From NCBI GenBank assembly GCA_013400155.1, contig VXBM01001018.1, positions 112,770-176,769 of the forward strand: a DNA stretch of 64,000 bases, read 5' to 3'. The position numbers were made by a program, and so were the translations under genes. A model generated the notes under the pieces. It was not told the origin of the DNA. It worked only from the letters and a program-made list of their open reading frames with translations, and ran no database searches. The number at the start of each line of letters is the position of its first letter. The stretch's first letter is position 1. This stretch comes from Helopsaltes ochotensis. Taxonomy: Eukaryota > Chordata > Aves > Passeriformes > Locustellidae. Positions 47,598 to 58,700 of the stretch are shown piece by piece.

Positions 47598-48990
47598 GCC
47601 CGCCTCCCTCCTGCACTCCGGCTGCTTTCAGGGTTGTGGCACTGGGACTTCCCGGTGTCCTGGGGCACAGACATTCCCAAGAAGCTCACTTGTGCAGTGC
47701 ACAGGGAGTCAGCCTTGGCACAACGGGAGCTCAGGGTGCACCCCAGATATGCTGCAGCTGCATGGGCCGCTGCAGCCTCTCAGAAGTGAGTCTTGGAGCA
47801 CTTTAGTGATTTTCCTTTTAAGAGACAAAATCGCAGAAGTCTGGGTACTGAGCTGAACAACACAAAAAAATAGGGATCTAAAACCGGTTGTTCAGCAACC
47901 TGACCGGGTTCTGAGTGACCAGACAAATAGAAGATGGAATAGTTGGTGTCTTTACCCTGCCAAAAGGAATTTATTTCTACTTAACATTCTTGGTCAGGGA
48001 CTGCTTTTTGGGAGCAGTCTGTTCTCTATTTTACCAAGTTTATGCATTTTCCCATTCAGTGTAACTATTTATCTTTTATTTAAGCCATCTGTGATGAGAT
48101 CTTTAGTATCTCTGGCTTTGCGATAAGGCAGGAAAAGTTCTTGAAAACCAGCTAGAATATATTTGGACAATGGCACAGGTCAGACTGCAGCTCTGCAGCT
48201 CCTGGGTGCTGAAAGGTTTAACAGCCAGTAATTACCACATCCCCTCTGCAGCACAGTTCCATCTGGAAATGTAAGTGGTTACAAATGTTTAGACTTTTCA
48301 TACAATGTGCTATGTGCTTTATTTTCACTTTGTTTGTTGACATCACAGCTGTTGGGTTTTTGTAATAGAATGAGTCTTACAGGTAAAATGTCTGTAAAAA
48401 TTGTGTAAGAGCTTCTTGTTTTAGAAAGAAGTTGACTGCCCAGTGTGTGCTATGCCATGTCCATCTGTAAAACACTTTTTTGTTGGTAACAGATGAAATT
48501 TATTTGACTCCATAGCTGCAGAAACCTTACTTCTTTTTCAAAGCTGGGACATTTGCTAAAATTATTGTTGAAATGAAGAGAATTAGGTTGACTGGTTGTT
48601 TTTACACATTGAATGAATATTTCACACCGAAAAGTAGCTCTATTGGAAATACCTATCTGAGCAAGGATGTTGTTAACTGTCCTGAGCTTTCCCTCATGTT
48701 GTATCATCATAAAATTAAAGGGAATTACAAAGTTTGTAAGTTTGGACTCAGAGAGTCAAAGCAAAAAGGACAGTAATGAAAGTGCCTCCAAAACATGCTT
48801 GAAGCTAATTTAGGGAAATGGAAACAGGTACCACAAAGCCAAAGCTCAGCAAGAACTGAGGTGCCCCAAACTCTTTCAGCTGTGCACTCCTCTGAGACAT
48901 CTTCCACTCTCCTGCTTTACTTTGTCACCTGATACTTTCCATAGTTCCCCAGGGGCCAGGAGAACGGTTATTAACATCTGAGCAGAGCCA
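47598..48990 (+). other. DHX8: DHX8 3' UTR and downstream region
   Basis: No coding signal. Contains an ATTAAA signal at 48714-48719 that could end the DHX8 transcript. Confidence 0.45.
48714..48719 (+). terminator. DHX8: candidate DHX8 polyadenylation signal ATTAAA
   Basis: Common variant hexamer about 1.1 kb after the stop. Not verified. Confidence 0.3.
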
Positions 48991-49097
48991 GGGATGCACA
49001 GTGATGTCTTTGTGCAGCTGCTCGTTCTGAAGAAGGCAGGCACAGCACAGCCTGCAGGAGTTCACAGCTCCAGCAGAAATCGTGCATCTGTGCTGGG

Positions 49098-49207
49098 CAC
49101 TGGTGAGGCCACATCTAAATCCTGCATCCAGCTCTGGGTCCTTCACTACAAGAAGGATGTTGAGGTGCTGAAGGTGTCCAGAGGTGGGCAGTGGACCTGG
49201 GCAGGGT
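49098..49207 (+). mobile_element. CR1 LINE fragment, left part of a split copy
   Basis: Text around ctggtgaggccacatctaaa and cactacaagaaggatgttga is characteristic CR1 ORF2-end sequence. It ends at gcagggt, and the CR1 sequence resumes at 50051. Confidence 0.85.
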
Positions 49208-50050
49208 ATTATGATCTAATTGTTAGAGAGGTGCTTCCACCCGAATTTAGATGCAAATGAGACCACGGGCTGAAGTCAATAGTATGGATGTTATTTAAAT
49301 GCAAATATAAGGTAGAGAGAGAAATGAATAGGAAAAGGAGAAGTGGGGATGAGAGAATGAGAGAGACAGATGAAGTAGAACCTGCAGGTATAGACGGGAT
49401 TGCCCACACCCTTTCCTGCTGGGGGGGCAGTTCTGCACTGTCTTACAACAGACTGCTTGTGGTGCAACATTTGTCGATGCTATGCAGACTTCAGAAATGA
49501 GCCTGGGGCACTTTGGGAGGTCTTTGATGATTTAAGATCCCTTCCAACACTGCCTCTCACGTGAATGTCCCGGGTCGGGTGGTGTGCTCTACAGCAGAGC
49601 CAGTTTGTGTAAGGGAGGACTCTGCAGGGTCTGCTTCTTACCTGGCGTGTGGCCAGGGGATGGGTGTTCACCCCTCTGTACCACACGTTTGGAAATCACA
49701 CTCAAAACCTCTCTTCCCCCTTTGCTTGAGGGGAGAACGTGCAAACCTGGCCTCAGCAGCTGAGTCTGGGCTGTGCACCCCTGGTGAGCCCAGTCAGAGC
49801 TAATTCTCAGCACAGCGGCTGGGTTGGGCTTTCCTTTGTGGATACATTCTTCTCCCCCAGCCTTGTTAACTTCTCCTTAGAGCTGAGATAATTGGACAAT
49901 AGTGCCATCTTTATCTTATCTCAAGTTGCTGTCAGGAGTCCTATTGTGGGGAGGGCTTTGGTGCAGTTACTTCTTTGCAGTTTGCTACAATGGGCAAAGC
50001 CCTTGGGTGATTTTAACATTGAGCCATTAATCATTTTAATCTCTCTCAGA
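49208..50050. other. unclassified 843-bp insertion inside a CR1 copy
   Basis: Separates two contiguous CR1 parts. Flanked by the same 5 bases (agggt), possibly a target duplication. No ORF of a known family. A CR1-3'-end-like stretch (gatttaagatcccttccaac) occurs near 49528-49548. It does not start with TG and end with CA at the duplication, so it is not an obvious LTR. Confidence 0.5.
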
Positions 50051-50350
50051 AGGGTCTGGAGCACAAGTCTGATGAGGAGTAGCTGGGGGGCTCAGGTGGG
50101 ACCTTCTCAGTGTCTACAACTCCCTGACAAGAGGTTGGAGCCTCTTGTGTTGGCCTCTTCTCCCAGGCAACCAGTGGTAGGTCAAAAGGAAATGGCCTCA
50201 AGCTGTGCCAGAGGTGGTTTTGACTGGATATTAGGAAAAATTATTTATTGAAAGGGTTGTCAGGCATTGGCACAGGCAGCCCAGGGCAGTGGTGGAGTCA
50301 CCACCCTGGAAGGGATTTAAAAGGCAGGTACAGGTGGTGCTTAGGAATAA
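50051..50350 (+). mobile_element. CR1 LINE fragment, right part of a split copy
   Basis: Starts agggtctggagcacaagtct and continues with gaaatggcctcaagctgtgc and aaagggttgtcaggcattgg, all typical of CR1 near its 3' end. The terminal 3' repeat is not seen. Confidence 0.9.
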
Positions 50351-52507
50351 GGACTGGTTCTTCCTTAGTCTCTGACTTATGGAAGCTTCTGTGGGAGTGT
50401 TTTATGGAGTTGTGTGGGAGCTGTTTATCTCCTTCCTGGAAGCTCCTGGTCATTTTCAGGACCAGCAGGAGAACTTCAGGACTCCTGTCTATTATTCCTG
50501 CACCACCTGCCTCTCAGTCTAGCTGATCTGGAAATGCTGAGTGTATTTATTAACTCTCTGATCTGGGTTATTATGAATCTCTGAGCTTTGGAGGTCACTG
50601 CCCCTGAGTGAGGGAAACCTTACCTTGCTGATTCCTGGAACTGCTATGTGGCTGTTGATCTGTTGCCCTGACTTGAGAAACCTGAATGAAAGGTGAAGTT
50701 AAAATTGCATTGAAATGTGTGAACTCACTCCTGAATTCCTGTTCTGGAAGGAAGGGCAGAGGGGCAGCCTAAAGGGTACTGGCTAAATGTAAAGTCCTTG
50801 GGAATCCTGCAGATGAGATCTCAAAGCTGGGAGGGGGTGCCAAGGGGAGGTGCAAAGCAAGCTCAGAAGGTAAAGGAGGACCAGTCAGTGAAGTTGCACT
50901 GGCCAAAGACAGACCCTTTTATTAATTATAGTATTTTTACACTCATAAATAGTAAAGGCAGCTTATACCAAAGGAGGGGTTCCCCTTCACCCTCACTTCT
51001 GGGACACCACAGGAGCCATGCTGGCCAGGCAGGTGCAGGGCAAGGCAGGAGGGTCAGGAGCTGTCAGAGCACCAGGGCTCTGCACAGGGCCTGCAAAGGC
51101 AGGAGCAGAGCAGACTGCTCAGTGTCTGGCCCCTCCTCAGGCAGGGAATGCTGCTTTTCATGGCTCTTGCACTCAGGGAGGAGGCTGGGAGGGTTGGCAT
51201 TAGCCATGCAGGGGAGAGTCAGCAGGGGAAATCAGGCTTTCAGTCAATATACAGAATTTTATCTACAGGCTACCATGCTGACAGGATTGGCAATGCTCTG
51301 TATTCAGCAGCTGAAACATCAATCTCAAGCAATGGAAACAGACTTTTTCTGTATGGGTAGACTATACTGCTCTTTGTCTAACTGGGAGTGTGGTGGAGCT
51401 GCTAATTAAAGAATTAAACACCTCTTAATCAGTATGTGGTGCCCATTATAAACTTTTACTGTTGTGGAAAACCTGCCAGTTTAGTTAAGTTGCATGTGCT
51501 GCATTGGACTGCAGAGAGAGCTGTCTTTTCAACACATTCAAATTCCCTTCAAACATGCAAATATCTGTGAAGTTTAAGTCTGAATTCCTATATTGAGATC
51601 CATGTATGTTTTAGGTTACTTTGTATAGCATTTTTTAATCACACCATTCTCTTGCCAAGCACAGCATGGGTGAACTCAAGAGCCTGGCAGCTCTTCAAAG
51701 ATCCTGAGAATGTTTGTTGAAGAAGTTTTTCAGTTTATAAAAGCCACAACTCTGCACTGAGCTGTGTCTCAGGCCTTGCTGCTTCCCACGATCCCTCTAC
51801 CTGAACGAGGCACTGGCTTTGCCCCAGACCAATGCAATCAAGTTCCTCTGTTGTTCCCCTAAATGGCTTTGGACCCTGAACTCCAGGACTGCTCTAATCC
51901 TGGCCAAGGCTCACCTACCCTGCTCAGAGTGCCTGAATACCAGAAACTCCTGGCATGAGCAAGGAGGGGATAAGGCAGGAGCATGCACGTACAAGAAATG
52001 AGTATTCCTCAAGGAAGGCACAAGATCTGTGACCATTTTCCTGCGGCCATCCTGGGAAGAAGGCTTAACTGGCCTTTCAGAGCAAGTTCTCTGGTCAGAG
52101 CTGAAGGCAGGTCACACAGAGGTTCAGGACAGGTACTGGAGGAATGGAGTCAGCAGCAGCATTGGAACATTTTCATACATGAAAAAAAAACTCTGGTGAG
52201 ACAGCATTCCCTCCGTCTGCAGTGAGAGGAGGGATTGTGACAGGTGTTTGATACATCTGGAGGCACCAATTACCAATTAGCTCTGCTGCTGAGATGTCTG
52301 CACGTCTGGGAGCGCGCCCCATCCTGCCATAGTGAGAGAGTTTCATCACAAGCACACGAGAGACCTGTCTGCTTGTGAGGTGATGATCCACTCGTGTGCC
52401 TGAACACCTGTCCTGCCCAAAGCAGGTACCCGGAGTTCAGTGAACAAATGCTGAACACTACCCAGCCTTCTCCTTCAGTCCACAGCCACAGTGTGCTCCC
52501 AGCAGTG
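50351..52507 (-). other. ETV4: ETV4 3' flank, probably including its 3' UTR
   Basis: No recognised gene. The minus strand has AATAAA at 50918-50923, about 1.6 kb after the ETV4 stop. The part from 50880 to 51420 has a mixed look and could be an old LTR-like element or simply 3' UTR. Confidence 0.35.
50918..50923 (-). terminator. ETV4: candidate ETV4 polyadenylation signal AATAAA
   Basis: Canonical hexamer on the minus strand downstream of ETV4. Not verified. Confidence 0.3.
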
Positions 52508-52729
52508 CTAATACGTGTAGCCTTTGCTGTAGAGCTGTGGAGGGAAGCTCCCAAAGTCTGGCAGGTAGGAGCCATTCTCATCCAGGTGGGACAGAGGCAC
52601 CGTGTCCTCCTCGCTGACCTGCCGCTCCAACTCCGCCTTCAGCGCCGGCCGCTGCTGCTCGGGGAAGGCCATGGAGAACAGGGCTTCGGGCTCACACACA
52701 AACTTGTACACATAACGCTCCCCAGCCAC
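52508..52729 (-). CDS. ETV4: ETV4 last exon (ETS end and stop)
   Basis: 222 nt. VAGERYVYKFVCEPEALF, then EEDTVPLSHLDE and the C-terminus SKGYTY; TAG at 52508-52510. Confidence 0.98.
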   Translation of the reverse strand: MAGERYVYKFVCEPEALFSMAFPEQQRPALKAELERQVSEEDTVPLSHLDENGSYLPDFGSFPPQLYSKGYTY

Positions 52730-55700
52730 CTGCAGGGACGAGATGAGGGCAGGTGAGGGCTGCAGGCCCAGGGGCAGCACCAGGCAATGCTCCCCAGGGC
52801 CAGGGAAGGCTTGCAAAAACATCTGCCTGCCCTGACAATGTGTCGGAGTTGTAAATTCCTCCTTGTGCTCTCTTTGTGCTTCTCTGCTGCTCTGACCTCC
52901 CCTGGAACAGCTCCTGGGAACTGGGATGCTGCCAGCTGACACTCTCTCTGTTCAGGTAACAGCAGCGGTTCCTGAACAGGCTGTACAGAGACAGTTGCAC
53001 CCCAATTATCTCTCCAGGGCCCTGGGTGTGCCACAGACCATCCCTGACACACAGGACCAAGTTCCAGGCAGCCTTTCTCTCACCAGAGGAAGGATTATAT
53101 GATTATATCTCCTTGAAGCTGCATAAATTCCAACTCTCCTGACTGCAAACATATACAGAAAAAGAAACCATAATTTCCCCTTTAGTTTGATTTCTCATGT
53201 GTTGCTACATCCAGCTGCTTCCCAGCTTCTCCATTTAACTACAGCAAAGGGTTTTGGGGAGAGATGCCTGCCTAGCCCAAGGACATTTTCTCTGTAGGAC
53301 TTCTTGTCTCAAACAAGAGAAGCATCACTAAAAGCACAAAGTTTTCTCCTGCTTTGCAAACTGACCTTCTGCATGATGCCTTTCTCGTAGTAGTAGCGCA
53401 GCGAGCGGCTCAGCTTGTCATAGTTCATGGCTGGACGGTTCTTCTGGATCCCCCAGAGCCTGGCCACCTGCAAAGAGAGCACCCAGCTGTGGGAATGGCT
53501 GTGAGCCCAGCCCAAGGGAAAGGAACATTATCCTGCTGCTTCTCTTCTCACAGGTGGTACTGTGACACAGACATTTCAATAAGAGACTCATCAATAAATT
53601 AGCAGCTTTTAAATATGAGTAGAACTCAAGCACTCTGTATCACAGAGAAATTCTGGCCACAACAGAGCTCATTTGCTGTTACCACTGCTCCTCACTCTCC
53701 AGTACTCTGAAAGCTTGAGGATGCTAAAGGGCTGCTTTATATCCTGTATGTTACACTTAAATCTTCAAGGGTCTTGTGTTTATCAGAAGAGCAAGCATGA
53801 GGGAACACACTGGAAGAAGCCTATGCCTTCCTTCTCCTACATGATTTTCAGCTTTATCCATGAGACTCAGAAGGATATCAACCTGCCAAGACAACTCCTC
53901 TGCCCATAAATTTTGATATGTAGCAAGGACAGTGCTAAAAGCAGCTCTAATTGCAACAAGATATGAACAGATACTATGGACACTTCTCCCAGGTACTGTC
54001 AGGTATCACTGTTTTTTTGGAACATGGCAGCATTTGAAATTACACTTCAGTGAAAGTAATTTTGAAATAAAGATAGACTAGGACATATCTGCTTCCAGAT
54101 TCTTATGAAAAATTCTGCAATCAGTAGGGTTCAAAACTCCAGACCTCAATATCAGCCTCAATTATGGAGCATGACAAGACAGCACAGGTCACTGCAAGCT
54201 TGAGAGTCAAGTATCCAGGGAAATGAAGGCAGTGGATAATTTGACTCCCTGCATAGCTGAGGTTCTAAATGTACATAGAAGCAGCTTTTCTTAAACCTGG
54301 TATTTGGGTCACTCAAGTGTTTTGACCTCTTCTAAAAACCTTGACTTGCTGCAGGGTCTGGCAAGTACCACTGGCAGCCAGAAGCTTCACAGGGCAGAGG
54401 AAAAGCCACTTGGGAATTTGCAGCCCCAGAAACAGTGGGTGATTCCCCTGAGCCTGTAGAGAACCTCAATGGTTTCACCTCCTCTGGCTCAATGAGCTTG
54501 AACTCCATTCCTCTACCAGTCCAGGCAATGAAGTGGGAATTGGTGGGATTGTCCAAGAGAGCCACAAGGAACTGCCAGAGCTGCAGCGATCCCCGTCTCT
54601 GGTAGGGGGGTCCCTCCCGGTACCCTCCACCTTCCTGCTTGATGTCTCCTGCTGAGAAGAACAAACAAGACATTTCTAAGGAGAACAGTGCAAAAACCAC
54701 TGGAGAAAGAAAAAAAAAAAAGCGCACATTTCACAGTTTCACAAATGTTTGCCTGGAATATTTCAGTTCACATAAAACAGTGGCCAATTCACAAGCAGCT
54801 CTTCCAAGAGCAGCTCTGATACACATCATAATTAAGCTACTTATGCTAGAAGGCATGGTTGCTGCTAAGAAAGCTCAACAAATGGGGTACCAAAAAAGCT
54901 GGGAATGAACACAACTGCAAAAACAGTGCAATGAACTATGTAGGCACTAGTCAAGTGGCTGGCCAAGATGATGAATAACCCTATCTTACACCCAAACTCC
55001 AAGCCATTCTTTCTCCAACCTTCAAATTTTTCTGGAACAACACAGACATCATCAGTAAAGGACCTCATCTGCTTGTCAAAGCTGCAGCCTGAAAGAGAAA
55101 GCAAAGTCAGCAGTCACAGACAGCCAGGGTAGTACCAGAGGGTGATTCTGTGCAGGGAAGACAGTCCCCGCATCTCTTACCTAATGTATCTTCTGTATTT
55201 GAATGGCTTGGATAACTCTCAGCATTTATGTACATGGAAGGACAGTCAGGAACATCTACAGAACATTAACAAACTCATTTATTTAAAAAGCACAGGTGGC
55301 AGAACCATCTTGCTCTGCAAAGGTGGACAGGTGAGTGCAACTGTCTAACCAAGGTCCTCTTAGAGCTCTCCTAAAGGGTCAGTGTCAGACTGGTAACTAC
55401 AATTCATTGCATTATCCTTTCACTCATTAATTAGAGTAGTAAGTTTTTGTGGCATGATCACACATCATCCTTCAGAGTAGCCAGGACAGGGAGCCAATCA
55501 CTTCTACATCCCTTTAATACAAAATCATGGACAACAGGCTAAATATCAACCTCTCTCTCATCTTAGTTTAAGATAACTACACACTTTTCTGCTGCTTTCC
55601 CAGGTAAGAAGGCATTACATTTTTCCAGGGGTGCTATGGTGATGTAAATGGAGAGCAGTAGCACCTGAATGCTTCTGCAGACAGAGTCTCACAAATGTAA

Positions 55701-58700
55701 CTTCAAATTTCTCAAGCCTCACATCATGATGGGGCATTCTCACAAACAGTTTAGAAAATACAAAAGAAAAAACAGCCTTTGTTTAAAAAAGCAGGGAGTC
55801 TTTTCCTGATGCTGTGTGTAGTGTATAGTGCTGTCTATGCACTGCAATTCCTGTCTTCTGTATCTTGTGTTTTCTGAATCAAATTAATTTCCTTGACACA
55901 GCTGAAACAGAAGCTGTAACCGGGAGCTTTGGAGAGGTTTATGTGACATTTCCCTCACACACCTGTGTCTGGCCATTGCTTCCAGCAGATATTTTGCTGA
56001 TGCTAAGGGAAGAGAACTCCGAGCTGACAGACTGGGTGTTATTACAATCATAAACTACTCTCACAAAAAGCACATTCCCATCTTCTGGGTTTGCACATTT
56101 TCTGAACAGAAGGGCCCAGTGAAAGTGTAATACCAATATCACCACAGTGATACCCTCATAGGAGCCTTTCATTTTTGTGTTTATTTCTGCTAAAGGAAAC
56201 AATTAAAGATGTCCATTAAAATACCAGGAAACCAGAAGTAACATTCACTCTGGAAGAGGGAATGTTGTGAACTCAGGGTAGTGAGTCTTTGGACAGATCT
56301 GCCAGAAAAATAAGATTTATCCCTTGTGGAAAAATAGGAGGATCACCTGGTGGATCTGGAATCTAGAGAGCTATTTTTGGCATCAGAAAGTTTTTTCTCA
56401 TCATGCCCTGAAATCTCTGTTCTCTGTGCCTTGTTTCCATGGAAAGTAGCAGGTGGAAGCAGAACCTCCAAGGGACACCAAAGCAGCACCCTGGCACTGA
56501 GCTGAGCCCACCCAGAGCCCCTTTCCTCTGCCAGAGCACAGAGGGGCCTTTGCTGCAAGGATCCAAGACAGTTTTTTCTGTACGAGCTCCAACATATTTG
56601 ATTCCTTCCTTTCTGCTGCTGTTTACAGGCTGCTTGCAGTATGATTTCTTCAAAGCTGACCTCACTTATTTTCTGCAACCTTCCAGCTCACAAAAACCCC
56701 CAAAGACAAAAACTCCCCATGAAACTGGAAAACAGCCTTTTCTTCATTTCTGATAGTGTGAGTGGGCTAATCATGAACTTTGAGAGTCTCTTTATTGGCT
56801 ATTTTCTCCCCTGGGTTAGGGGGAAACCCCATGCTTTAATCTAGTTTGAATGGATTTAACACCACCTTCTTCCTCCTATCTTGCTAAAGGTTTCAACTCT
56901 GCCAGAAAAATCTTTCTCAGAGCACAGTGAGTGTCCCAGCCTTATCCTGGATGCAGTGAACAGACAGAGCTGGTTTAGTTCCCTCCTGCTCCCAGACAGC
57001 ACATGCTCCTGACAGTGAGTGCTGCCTCAAAGCTCAGAGTGCACCAGGGAGCTGCTCACCCCGCTGATGCCTGGTTCATGCAGTCAGGGAGAGGCAGTTC
57101 TGCCTACCTGAGTCGTACAGGTAATCCAGCTGCTCCTGCTTGACCACCACAGCTGCTGGGTACTGCTGCCTGCTGCCTGCCTGGTTTGCTTGCTCGTACT
57201 GGGGGTCCTGGTGCTCCTGTTTGAAGCCCTGGGGAGGGTACTGGAGGCAGGGCTTGGGCAGCTGGCACTGGTAGGCAGTGGGTTCTTCCTGGGCCATGCC
57301 CTGGGAGGGTGGGAAGGGATGGCACATCTCCACAGGCGGCTGATAGGCAGAGCTGAGAAGGGAGAGGACGTGAGACAGCTGCTTCCTTGGCCCTCTGGTT
57401 TCAGCCCTGGCACAGGGATGGTTGAGGGACAGAAACTTTCTCAGCCCGTTTACTGTAAGAGCTCACTCGTGGCTGGGACTGTCTTGGGTTGCAATGCAAG
57501 ATGTAACCAAAAGTTTGTGTTCTATTGCCAGGTGTTAAAAGCAGGTGGGGCAGGGTTCTTTATCCCTTCCAGGACCCATCCTCCCTCCAGGGGGATATCT
57601 GCTGTTAATGGGCCATCGAGGCTCACTGCAGGGCTGATACAATTCCATCATCCCATTGGGAGATGCTCCCCCCAGGGGGAGGAGCCCAGCATTCCTACCT
57701 GGATCAAAGCTGAGATTCAGAACACCAGCACAGCCTGTTTGCACTGGATTGCCAGAGGGAGACTGGACCAATCTCACCACCACTGAATCTTCAGAAGAAA
57801 ACTACACCCTTCTACAGGATCATCTCTGCTCCAACAGAACCCCATCTGTCACTCCAGGAGGACTTGATTGGACTGCTCCCAACACCCTGACCAACAGGGT
57901 GCCAGGTTGTATTCTGACTCTGTCAATGTTCTCTTTTTTTTTTTTTTGCTTTTTTTTTTTACTACTACATTTTTATTTTAATATTCCTAGGAAAGAACTG
58001 TTATTCCTATTCCCTTATCTTTTCCTGAAAGCCCCTTAATTTCAAAATTATAATAATTTGGAGGGAGGGTGTTTACATTTTCCATTCCAAGGGAAGCTCC
58101 AGCTTTCCCTGGCAGACACCTGTCTTTCCAAACCAGGACAGGGACAAGGAAGGGACCCGAGTGAAGGATGTTTCCAAGGGGAGCTACTACACAGCCCATC
58201 ACTCACAGAACCTGGCAGGGTTAAGGTTAAGGACTTCCAACCCCAGGCAGCAGTGCTGGGTCCCACAGGAGGGGATCGTGTGTTTTCCTCTGGGTGCTGC
58301 AGCCCTTCCTCCTTTAACCACCCAGGAGGGCAAATCCTTGCCAGTGGCTGCCCCTCCTGCAGTAACTCACCTGTTTTCACTGAGGTATCCACAGCTGGCT
58401 GTGGAGCTGGGTGGCCCTGCAGGGCTCAGGAAGCTCCTGTCCTGTCTGGGGAACTGTTGGAGTGGAGGCTGAATCAGGACTCCTGGGCTGGGGGACTGTC
58501 TGGGTTGGTCATAGGCACTGCAACAGCCAAACAGATATTGCAACATTTCAGTTCTCTAAGGACTTGTGGCAGCATCTGGAGCATGTCAAATGTACTGTGC
58601 AGCCACCTGGGCCAGAAAACCCTCAGCATAAACTCCCTGCTGTCTCACTGACAGCAACCATCCTTCCAGCAGAAAACTGGGGAGATGTCTGTGCTGGAGA

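Noticed and set aside
50880..51420. Possible second solo LTR on the minus strand
   Set aside because: A TG...CA-like end and AATAAA can be read, but no target duplication found; may be ETV4 3' UTR.
57108..57339. ETV4 exon 9 starting at the inner AG (57339)
   Set aside because: It would put exon 8 and exon 9 out of frame; the AG 13 bases upstream restores the frame.
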